Assembly (NCBI GenBank): GCA_964623885.1
Contig: CAZUVM010000039.1
Location: forward strand, 1-40,874
Source: CAZUVM01 sp964623885
GTDB taxonomy: Bacteria; Verrucomicrobiota; Verrucomicrobiia; Limisphaerales; UBA8199
Direction: 5' to 3'
DNA length: 40,874 nt
Notes under the pieces: model-generated
Told to the model about the DNA's origin: nothing
The model's database searches: none
Seen by the model: only the letters and a program-made list of their open reading frames with translations
In this document: one piece after another, positions 24,876 through 32,231 of the stretch
Layout: each line of letters begins with the position of its first letter
Numbering within the stretch: position 1 is the stretch's first letter
Translations under genes and position numbers: made by a program

Positions 24876-24902
24876 GCTTGACGATATTTGGTCAAGCTTT
24901 TT
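24876..24902 (+). terminator. Hairpin plus T-run in the leader of the NusG paralog
   Basis: GCTTGAC (24876-24882) pairs with GTCAAGC (24891-24897) around an 8-base loop and is followed by TTTTT (24898-24902), 10 bases before the ATG at 24913. It looks like a small intrinsic terminator or attenuator. Because the upstream neighbour is divergent, it cannot serve an upstream plus-strand gene. A protein-binding dyad is the alternative. Confidence 0.5.
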
Positions 24903-24912
24903 CAATGGTGAC

Positions 24913-25401
24913 ATGTGCGACTTGCGGTGGTTCGTCGTCCACACCCGGCCGCGGCGCGAAAAGAAAGTCAAACGGTCTTGCGACCGCGACGGCCTTTTGG
25001 CGACGCTTCCTTGCTACCGGGTTGCTCATCGGTATCGCGGGAAAACCGTCACGTTTCAAAAGCCACTTTTCCCGGGATACGTTTTCTTGCAACTCCAAGC
25101 TGAGCAGAAACTCAGAATCGCTCAGAACGAGCATGTTGCCCAGTTGTTGTTTGTCCACGATCAAGAACTCTTCAGTCGCCAGCTTGGCGAAATTCTGCAG
25201 GTGTTGGATCAAGATGTGGAAATTTATCTGGCACCGCAGATAGGGACTGGTTGCCGCGTTAAAGTCCGCTCGGGTCCCTTGCGGGGCGTTGAAGGCTGGG
25301 TTGAGAAGCGGTATGGGCCGAGCACGGTTCTCTTGCGTTTGGATTTCATCGGCCAGGCTGCCGCCGTTAAGCTGCAGGCCGATGAGTTGGAATTAATATA
25401 G
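24913..25401 (+). CDS. NusG/RfaH-type transcription elongation factor paralog
   Basis: This 162-residue protein starts at ATG 24913 (MCDLRWFVVHTRPRREKKV). A start at 24874 would place the leader hairpin inside the coding frame. The NGN domain (WFVVHTRPRREKK, then KPLFPGYVFLQL) is followed by a KOW domain (GTGCRVKVRSGPLRGVEGWV ... VLLRLDFIGQAAAVKL). No ribosomal-protein or secE neighbours exist, so it is a specialised paralog (RfaH, LoaP, UpxY-like), not housekeeping NusG. Such factors suppress termination in long operons for surface or secondary products. No such operon lies directly downstream, because trmB is convergent and the stops overlap by 9 bp. Confidence 0.88.
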   Translation: MCDLRWFVVHTRPRREKKVKRSCDRDGLLATLPCYRVAHRYRGKTVTFQKPLFPGYVFLQLQAEQKLRIAQNEHVAQLLFVHDQELFSRQLGEILQVLDQDVEIYLAPQIGTGCRVKVRSGPLRGVEGWVEKRYGPSTVLLRLDFIGQAAAVKLQADELELI

Positions 25402-26004
25402 AGGCGCTGACCGAAATTCGTACGCTGTCCGTAGCGTGTCGATTCCCTGCGCCTGAAAATCCTTTTCGAAATCGGTTACCAACGCGGCCAGATCAGAAGG
25501 TGTTTCGACTTGATGGAACAGCGGGTTTTTGCTGAACACCTCTTGCATTTGGCGGAAGTACTCCTCATGGTCGGTTCGCAGGAAAATGGTTCCGCCCGGA
25601 ATCAACACCCGGCTTGCCAGGACAGGAAAGCAGTCGTTCACCAGGCGATGCCGCCAGTGCTTGCGCTTGGGCCAGGGATCGGGAAAGTAGATGTGCAATG
25701 CCGAAACGGAACTGGCGGGGAGGAGGTATTCCAGAAAATATGCCGATTCAATGCGCAGACCCCGCAGATTTGTCAGGCCAACTCGGCGGCCCTTTCGATC
25801 CAGCTTCTGGATCCGGCCCAGCAACCGTTCGACTCCAATGAAATTGCGCTCTGAATGCTGCCGGGCGTATTCGACCAGGAACGACCCGTCTCCGCTGCCG
25901 AGTTCGATATCCAATGGCTGTGGCCGTGGAAATAACGCGGCAAGGTCGATGCGATCCAGGATCGAGCGTAATTCGTAAATCAGGCTGCAAGTTTCGGTAA
26001 CCAT
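25393..26004 (-). CDS. trmB: tRNA (guanine-N7-)-methyltransferase
   Basis: This 203-residue SAM-dependent enzyme makes m7G46 in tRNAs. It starts at ATG 26004; an alternative at 26022 would overlap the upstream kinase stop. The SAM site is LDIELGSGDGSFLVEYA, and the family signature is HIYFPDPWPKRKHWRHRLV. The end LRTAYEFRSAPLY is typical of TrmB (T..YE.r). It lies 11 bp after the sensor kinase and may be cotranscribed with it. Confidence 0.95.
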   Translation of the reverse strand: MVTETCSLIYELRSILDRIDLAALFPRPQPLDIELGSGDGSFLVEYARQHSERNFIGVERLLGRIQKLDRKGRRVGLTNLRGLRIESAYFLEYLLPASSVSALHIYFPDPWPKRKHWRHRLVNDCFPVLASRVLIPGGTIFLRTDHEEYFRQMQEVFSKNPLFHQVETPSDLAALVTDFEKDFQAQGIDTLRTAYEFRSAPLY

Positions 26005-26015
26005 TCGGCACACGC

Positions 26016-29000
26016 TCACCAATTACTCAAGGTTACGACGAGGCGGACTGTGGTTCCGTTGCCAGGTGCGCTCTGGACGCTCAGCGTTGCGCCCATCGCC
26101 TCGGCGCGACGATGCATATTGCCCAAGCCGTGTCGTTTCCCAGCTTGCGGGCTCGGTGGCGGTTCGAAACCGATGCCATCGTCTCGGACGCTGATTTCGA
26201 GGGATCGCTTCGAAGCTTTGGCCTGAACATGCACCTCTTTAGCCCCGGCATGCTTGAGGGCATTCGTAAGCGCTTCCTTCACGATCAGGAAAATGTTATG
26301 GCGCATTTCCGGCGGCAACGAGGCGGTGGGAAGGTCGTGCTGCAAATCCAACCGGCACCGGGCCTGGTCGCCATCGAATAGCTCGGTCGCAAAGTGGGCG
26401 ATATACTCAATGAGGCTTTGGAGCGTGTCGCTACCGGGGCGCAAGGCCCAGACGATTTCTTCCAGCGCGCGCACCGTTTGTGCCGCAGAGAGGGAGATTT
26501 TGGCGGCGTGCGTTTCCACCTGTGCGGGGCTATCGCTGTCGGCTTTGACCAGATCACTCAATAGCGAAATGCGAGTTAGCGACGCGCCCAATTCGTCGTG
26601 GAGGTCCTGGGCAATGCGGGCGCGTTCGCGTTCGAGGGTGCGCTCTTCCTCCAGGTGTTGCACTTGGCGCAGCATCCGTCTTTTTTCAGCTAATCGCGCC
26701 ATGCCACCAACCGAGCCGAGCAGCGCCAGTCCGGCTACGGCGCGGAACCACCAGGTCTGCCACCAATGAGGCGCGACGACCAGGGCCAGGCTCGTGCCAA
26801 CCGGATTCCAAACACCGGCACTGTTGCAAGCAGTAACGAGGAAACGGTATTCGCCCGCGGGCACATAGGGATAATAAGCCGTCCGCCGCGTTGCCGCGTC
26901 CACCCAATCCGAATCCAGGTTTTCCAAGCGATATCGGAAGCGCACCCTTTCGGGGGCAGCGAAACTTAACCCGGTATAATTGAACTCAAGTCGGTGCGGC
27001 CCAGGAGCCAGGTGGAGTACCGGCTCAGATTTGCCGGCGGCAACCGGGAAGAGAGCACCGTCCACCCCTATCTCTTCGAGCAACACGGGCGGTGGCGGTC
27101 CTTCTTGAGTGCTCGGCCGCGGATCGGCGACCACGATGCCCTTTAATGTCGAGAACCAAAGCTGTCCCGAGCGGGTCTTGAGGCCTGCGGGACAAAACCC
27201 TCCCGTGCACTCTTCTGACGCCATGCCTTCCGAGCGTCCGAAAACCTGGGGGTAGACGGCTGCATTCTTTCCGGCGGCCAGTTCATCGAGTTCGTGTTTA
27301 CTAATGCAAGCCAAACCGCGATTACTGCCGAGCCAAAGCCGCCCGGCATCATCCTCCAGGATTTGAGAAATGGTATTATCCGGCAAACCCTCGTGGGTTG
27401 TGAAAGTAGTCACGCGTCCTTGGGGCGATCGCCGTGCCAGACCGCCACCCGCGGTACCGATCCAAAGCGTTCCTTGTGAATCCAGGTAAAGCGCGCGGAC
27501 CAAATCGCTTAGCAAACCGCTGTGCTTCCCTAGTTGAGCCTGGACTGAGTCGGTGAACCGGTACAAACCGCCACCTTCTGTCCCAATCCACAGTGCGTCA
27601 CCGCCAGCGTCCTCGATTATGCCCGTGATGGCGTGGTTCCGCGGAAAATTGGTTTGAGCTATCCAGGTCCCGCCGCGTCGGCGCCACAATTCGCCTTCAC
27701 GGGTGCCGGCCCAAACGATCCCGTCTCGGGCCTCAGCCAAAGCGACCACATTCTGACCAAAAAGTGAAAACTCATTTGTCTCCGGAATGCCTGCTTGCGG
27801 ATTCAGGAAGTGCACCAATCCCTGCGACCAACCGACCCAACAACCGCCGTCGCGGGTCGCAAGCAACGCATTCACTTCTGGATTCTGAGGAAATAAATCG
27901 GCGCAAAGTCGCGCGAATTTGTTTCCAGACCAAGCATAAAGACCATCGGTCGATTTGCCCGCCCAAATCATTCCGGGATACGCCTCAGCAAGCCCTTGCA
28001 CTGCGCCATAGCCAAGTCCCTCATTCTGCGATAGCACGCCCACACCGCTGCGGCGCAGACGCGTAAGCCCTGCGCTCGTGCCGACCCACAAATTGTTTTC
28101 GTTGTCGGCCAGGAGAGCCTCGGTCGCATTGTCGGCAAGGCCATTCGTAGTGGATATGGAAAACAGTTTGCCTTCATGGAATTGGAACAAGCCTTCGCTG
28201 ATCGATCCCGCCCACACCGTGCCATCAGATTGTTGAGTTAGAGCCCCGACAAACGGCCGCGCCAATCGCCGCGCGATGCGGTACCGGCGCCAATCCGTGC
28301 CCTCATGACACAAAACCAAATCGTTACCCGCGCCGATCCAAAGTCGCCCGCTTGCATCTTCGAGGAGTGAATGCGTGTCACTGAGCAGCGACTCCATTAG
28401 CGGGTCATTCAGCCGCTCGAATCGTGAAGATTGGTAATGGAACACTCCGGAACCGGCCAGAGCCAGCCACATCGAACCTTTCGCGCCATTCCCAAGGGCG
28501 CTCACTGTTTTTCCGCTGAAAGTGGCAGCCGCCGACAAGGGCGTCAGATGCCCATCCTGCCAGATGATTAGTCCGGCTTCAGTGCCGATCCAGACTCGAT
28601 GCTCTGCGTCCTCTGCGAGCGCAGTGATGGAATCTGAGGGAAGGCTGTCCGCGAGAGTCCAGGTTGTGAACTGGCCTTCGCGCAAGCGGGTGACACCGCC
28701 CCCTAGAGTCCCGATCCACAGCGAACCGTCAGCGGTCGAAAGCAACGCCCGAACGCGACCGCTGCGCAGACCTTCGCGCAAACCGAATGATACGAAGCGC
28801 ACCCCATCAAAGCGCGTCACGCCGTCGTCGCTGCCGATCCAGATATAACCTTCGCGCGTCTGGGCGAGGGCATGCACCGAGTTTTGTGGCAGCCCTTGCT
28901 CTCGTTGCCAGGTCCGAAACGTGTAAGGCAGTTTTGCGCGAGTGGCGGCATCCGCATTGGCGGAGTTGACGAAATCGCTAAATGAAGTCGCAATCGCCAT

Positions 29001-29675
29001 GTCGCTGAAGATCCAGCCATCCCCGCCTCCACCATGGCGTAGATGGATGGCATCAAAGGAGGCGTTCGCAGGGAAATGCGTGACGAGCTTCGCCGGTTGG
29101 TTGCTTTCGGTTGCGCCAGAACCCAGGTCGGGATTTAACCATACCGTCACCTGGTCGTCGGCCGCCGGCATATATTGCACCTTGAAGACAATCGTGCAGG
29201 GGATGCCACGGTGCGGCCGCTCGTAGGACGGAGAAAACCCAGGCTCGATCGGCCCTGCCCGAGCAGAGTGAAAATCAAACTCCCCCGGCACGCCATTGGA
29301 CTCGCCCATGCTGCTGGTCTTGAAGGCGCTGTAGGCCCAGGCCGCCAGCGCATTGCCAATACCAAGACACTCGGCGTTGCCGTCGTAGAATTGAAAGCCC
29401 GCAAAGTAGGGTTCCGTTCCCGCATCCGAAAGCGGGTCGACATGGAACTTGAAATAGAGCGTGTCCGAAGCGGTATCGTCCCGCTTAATGACGCCACCCA
29501 GGATGTCTGTGCCCGCGCCGGTTTCCTTCACGAGGGCGGCTCCGAGATCGCTCCACAAAATCTCGCCCTCCAGCGTGTCACAAAAATTTAAGGCAAGCAG
29601 GGCCAGGCAATAATAGGCAAGAGCCCTGCCGCGCAGCAGGCAAGCCTTACAACTTAGGACCCGGCTTAGGGGCAT
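26016..29675 (-). CDS. Giant propeller sensor histidine kinase (jellyroll-like, Reg_prop, Y_Y_Y, HisKA_3, HATPase)
   Basis: This 1219-residue protein has a signal or anchor helix (RALAYYCLALLALNF). Residues ~38-240 form a jellyroll-like beta domain (FKFHVDPL, FDAIHLRHGGGGDGWIFSDM). About 14 Reg_prop repeats follow (pattern G.IWIGT..GL.R), then a Y_Y_Y domain (RFRYRLENLDSDWVDA) and a single membrane helix (WWFRAVAGLALLGSVGGMA). The NarX/DesK-type dimerisation segment has H1026 in AQDLHDELGASLTRI. The ATPase has N-box VKEALTNALKHAGA and G-boxes DDGIGFEPP and GLGNMHRRAEAMG. It most likely senses an extracellular carbohydrate. No LuxR-type response regulator is adjacent, so it is an orphan here. 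Confidence 0.92.
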   Translation of the reverse strand: MPLSRVLSCKACLLRGRALAYYCLALLALNFCDTLEGEILWSDLGAALVKETGAGTDILGGVIKRDDTASDTLYFKFHVDPLSDAGTEPYFAGFQFYDGNAECLGIGNALAAWAYSAFKTSSMGESNGVPGEFDFHSARAGPIEPGFSPSYERPHRGIPCTIVFKVQYMPAADDQVTVWLNPDLGSGATESNQPAKLVTHFPANASFDAIHLRHGGGGDGWIFSDMAIATSFSDFVNSANADAATRAKLPYTFRTWQREQGLPQNSVHALAQTREGYIWIGSDDGVTRFDGVRFVSFGLREGLRSGRVRALLSTADGSLWIGTLGGGVTRLREGQFTTWTLADSLPSDSITALAEDAEHRVWIGTEAGLIIWQDGHLTPLSAAATFSGKTVSALGNGAKGSMWLALAGSGVFHYQSSRFERLNDPLMESLLSDTHSLLEDASGRLWIGAGNDLVLCHEGTDWRRYRIARRLARPFVGALTQQSDGTVWAGSISEGLFQFHEGKLFSISTTNGLADNATEALLADNENNLWVGTSAGLTRLRRSGVGVLSQNEGLGYGAVQGLAEAYPGMIWAGKSTDGLYAWSGNKFARLCADLFPQNPEVNALLATRDGGCWVGWSQGLVHFLNPQAGIPETNEFSLFGQNVVALAEARDGIVWAGTREGELWRRRGGTWIAQTNFPRNHAITGIIEDAGGDALWIGTEGGGLYRFTDSVQAQLGKHSGLLSDLVRALYLDSQGTLWIGTAGGGLARRSPQGRVTTFTTHEGLPDNTISQILEDDAGRLWLGSNRGLACISKHELDELAAGKNAAVYPQVFGRSEGMASEECTGGFCPAGLKTRSGQLWFSTLKGIVVADPRPSTQEGPPPPVLLEEIGVDGALFPVAAGKSEPVLHLAPGPHRLEFNYTGLSFAAPERVRFRYRLENLDSDWVDAATRRTAYYPYVPAGEYRFLVTACNSAGVWNPVGTSLALVVAPHWWQTWWFRAVAGLALLGSVGGMARLAEKRRMLRQVQHLEEERTLERERARIAQDLHDELGASLTRISLLSDLVKADSDSPAQVETHAAKISLSAAQTVRALEEIVWALRPGSDTLQSLIEYIAHFATELFDGDQARCRLDLQHDLPTASLPPEMRHNIFLIVKEALTNALKHAGAKEVHVQAKASKRSLEISVRDDGIGFEPPPSPQAGKRHGLGNMHRRAEAMGATLSVQSAPGNGTTVRLVVTLSNW

Positions 29676-29856
29676 CGGCTTTCATATTGGAGAAGAGTTT
29701 GACGGGAAACAATTTGGAAGTGGCGCACTGCGGGCACGAAAACTCCTTGACCCAGAACTTGAAACTAGCGCTGGTGGTCAGGAGCTTTTCCGGGCACCCC
29801 AAAGCAATCCAAACAAGCCGAGGACTGCGCAAACAATCCCACTCACCAGAAACCAC
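29647..29856 (-). CDS. Possible small CPxC protein
   Basis: The frame ends FSCPQCATSKLFPVKL...KPGPKL with one CPxC pair, like half a zinc ribbon. The ATG at 29856 would overlap the DUF3185 gene by 79 bases, so a TTG at 29802 (51 residues) is more likely if it is real. Its end overlaps the start of the kinase gene by 29 bases, which would fit translational coupling. The reading is weak. Confidence 0.3.
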   Translation of the reverse strand: MVSGEWDCLRSPRLVWIALGCPEKLLTTSASFKFWVKEFSCPQCATSKLFPVKLFSNMKADAPKPGPKL

Positions 29857-29999
29857 ATCGTGCGATCGGTCGGCGACCCACTGAACGCCCGCGACACCTG
29901 CGAACCGAACGAATTGTTCGCATTTATTCCAAAAACCAAAAGGACAATGCCGACGGCCAATAAAATCACTGATAGCCCGAGCGCGAATGGTCTGTTCAT
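29778..29999 (-). CDS. DUF3185 family small membrane protein
   Basis: This 73-residue protein has two helices (GLSVILLAVGIVLLVFGI and MWFLVSGIVCAVLGLFGLLW) separated by INANNSFGSQVSRAFSGSPT, the recognisable DUF3185 pattern. Function unknown. It is divergent from the hydrolase gene and lies ahead of the kinase on the same strand. Confidence 0.85.
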   Translation of the reverse strand: MNRPFALGLSVILLAVGIVLLVFGINANNSFGSQVSRAFSGSPTDRTMWFLVSGIVCAVLGLFGLLWGARKSS

Positions 30000-30148
30000 A
30001 GACTGTGGCTCAAAACTAAACCGTCAGCCAGCATTAGGACAGGAGGTCAAACCCTCAAAGCCCACCTGCTATGATTTTGCGGGGGAAAATAGAATTTGAA
30101 AGTGACCGGTTGCGGCGTTTTATTAGCCGTAAATGGAGTTGGAGTCAC

Positions 30149-30814
30149 ATGACCCTCAAACAAGTCAACATTCCGGTTAAAGGAGCACTACTCAACGGGG
30201 AACTTGAATTAGCATCGAGCGGCTCTTGCCTGGTGCTATTCGCGCACGGCAGTGGCAGCAGCCGACACAGCCCGCGTAATCAATTTGTGGCTCGCCGCTT
30301 GCGGGAAGAAGGTCTGGGCACGTTACTATTCGACCTGCTGACACCCAAAGAGGAAGAGGCCGAAGCCGCTACGCGTCATTTGCGATTCGACATTCCGTTA
30401 TTGGCGGAGCGGCTGGTCGAGGTGACGCGATGGGCGCTGGACCGGGTTTCCACGGCTGATATTAATATAGGCTATTTCGGCTCGAGCGCGGGGGCAGCGG
30501 CGGCGCTGGTTGCCGCTGCCGAGTTGGGTGAAACTATCGGCGCGGTTGTGTCGCGTGGCGGGCGTCCAGACCTTGCGGCCGAAGCGCTGGAACGCGTCAC
30601 GGCGCCGACGTTGTTGGTTGTGGGCGGAAGTGACACGCCAGTGATTCCGCTTAATGAGGAAGCTTACACCCGGCTCCGTTGCGAGAGGGCATTGCGTATC
30701 ATCCCCGGCGCAACGCATCTATTCGAAGAGCCTGGCACTCTGGAACGCGTGGCGCGAATGGCAGCCGAGTGGTTTGCCCATCACCTGCAGCCATTGGCTC
30801 AGCAATCGGACTAG
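30149..30814 (+). CDS. Alpha/beta hydrolase of the dienelactone hydrolase type
   Basis: This 221-residue cytoplasmic protein starts at ATG 30149; a longer frame to 30071 lacks support. Family blocks are LVLFAHGSGSSRHSPRNQFV (oxyanion side), nucleophile S113 in GYFGSSAGAAAAL (G-x-S-x-G), PTLLVVGGSDTPV with the acid Asp, and the base His in IPGATHLFEEPG. Its relatives are often fused or linked to a phosphoribosyltransferase domain, which is absent here. The substrate is unknown. It is followed 76 bp later by the oxidoreductase on the same strand. Confidence 0.9.
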   Translation: MTLKQVNIPVKGALLNGELELASSGSCLVLFAHGSGSSRHSPRNQFVARRLREEGLGTLLFDLLTPKEEEAEAATRHLRFDIPLLAERLVEVTRWALDRVSTADINIGYFGSSAGAAAALVAAAELGETIGAVVSRGGRPDLAAEALERVTAPTLLVVGGSDTPVIPLNEEAYTRLRCERALRIIPGATHLFEEPGTLERVARMAAEWFAHHLQPLAQQSD

Positions 30815-30890
30815 GACGGCGGTTCAATACTCCTTTCTCTTCATCCGAGTAATCCTCGACTTTAGAACTTCATGGCGGCAGCTTCGGGAA

Positions 30891-32222
30891 ATGAAACAGA
30901 TTTCCCGTCGTCAGTTCCTGGGACGTTCAGCATTAACGGCCGGTGCAGCGCCGCTCGCGTTGGCGTCGCTATCCTCGCCTTTCAGTTCGAGCCGTGCAGC
31001 GGAGGCGGTGCCGAGCGAGAAGGTGAGGCTGGGAGTGATCGGCTGCGGCGGCATGGGGCGCGGAGACCTGGAATGTTTCTTTCTTAATCCCGAGGTGGAT
31101 TGCACCGTCTTGTGCGACGTGGATGACGCGATGCTGGCCAAAGCGGTCGAGATTTGTCAAAAGCAGCGCAACCACAAGCCGAATACGGTGAAGGATTTTC
31201 GGCGTGTTTTAGACCGGAAGGACGTGGACGTTGTTCTGATTGCGACGCCGGATCATTGGCATGCATTGCCGACGGTAATGGCGTGCCAGGCGGGCAAGGA
31301 TGTATACGTGGAGAAGCCGCTCGCCAAAACAATCGATGAAGGCCGGGCGATGTTGGAAGCGGCCAAGCGCCATAATCGCGTCGTGCAGATGGGTTCACAA
31401 TGGCGAAGCTGCAAACATATTCGCGAGGCCGGAGAATTCATCCGTTCCGGCAAGCTGGGCAAGGTCAGTTTGGTCCGTGGATGGGCTTACCTGGATTGGC
31501 TGGCTTCGATTGGCAAGCCACCCGATGGCACGCCGCCGGCCGGTGTCGATTACGAAATGTGGCTCGGGCCTGCGCCGGAGCGCCCGTTTAATCCTAATCG
31601 GTTCCATTTTAACTTCCGCTGGTTCTGGGACTACGCGGGCGGGTTGATGACCGATTGGGGTGTGCATCTCATTAATATGATGTTGATGGGCATGAATAAC
31701 GAACCTCCCAATACCGCTTGCTCGGGCGGCGGCAAGTTCTTCTTCGACGACGCTTCCGAGACGCCTGATTCTCAGGTGACGGTGTATGAGTTTGCAAGTT
31801 TCATGTTGGTCTGGGAACACAAAGCAGGGTTGAACAATGGCCTAAACAACCGCGCGTGGGGCATCGAATGGAACGGAAGCGAGGGCACGATCATTCTAAA
31901 TGATGAAGGTTGGGAGATTCGCCCCGAACGTAAACCGGCAAACCTGGATGCCCAACGCAAGCCCGGCAGTGGAGACCCGCGGCCGGCGCACGTGCGCAAT
32001 TTCCTCGACTGCGTCAAATCTCGCCAGCAACCGGTGCTGAATCTCGAAGTCGGCCACCATGTTTCCACGGTCGCTCATCTGGGGAATATCGCTTTTCGCA
32101 CCGGTCGCAAAGTCCGTTGGGACGCGGCAAAAGAGCGGATCGAAGGCGATGCGAACGCCGACAAGTTCGTAGGCGTTGAGTATCGCAAACCGTGGTCGCT
32201 GCCTTACGCGCGGCGAGCTTAA
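30891..32222 (+). CDS. Tat-exported Gfo/Idh/MocA family oxidoreductase
   Basis: This 443-residue protein starts at ATG 30891 with a Tat signal (ISRRQFLGRSALTAGAAPLA). The Rossmann motif VRLGVIGCGGMGRGDL binds NAD(P). DVVLIATPDHWHALPTVMAC and GKDVYVEKPLAKTIDEG carry the conserved EKP lysine. The C-terminal domain (GLMTDWGVHLINMM) has the D/H pair typical of the family. Exported members carry a tightly bound cofactor and are numerous in Verrucomicrobia and Planctomycetes, where they are thought to act on sugars. It converges with the GH52 gene (9 bp between stops). Confidence 0.93.
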   Translation: MKQISRRQFLGRSALTAGAAPLALASLSSPFSSSRAAEAVPSEKVRLGVIGCGGMGRGDLECFFLNPEVDCTVLCDVDDAMLAKAVEICQKQRNHKPNTVKDFRRVLDRKDVDVVLIATPDHWHALPTVMACQAGKDVYVEKPLAKTIDEGRAMLEAAKRHNRVVQMGSQWRSCKHIREAGEFIRSGKLGKVSLVRGWAYLDWLASIGKPPDGTPPAGVDYEMWLGPAPERPFNPNRFHFNFRWFWDYAGGLMTDWGVHLINMMLMGMNNEPPNTACSGGGKFFFDDASETPDSQVTVYEFASFMLVWEHKAGLNNGLNNRAWGIEWNGSEGTIILNDEGWEIRPERKPANLDAQRKPGSGDPRPAHVRNFLDCVKSRQQPVLNLEVGHHVSTVAHLGNIAFRTGRKVRWDAAKERIEGDANADKFVGVEYRKPWSLPYARRA

Positions 32223-32231
32223 GCTTGAAGC

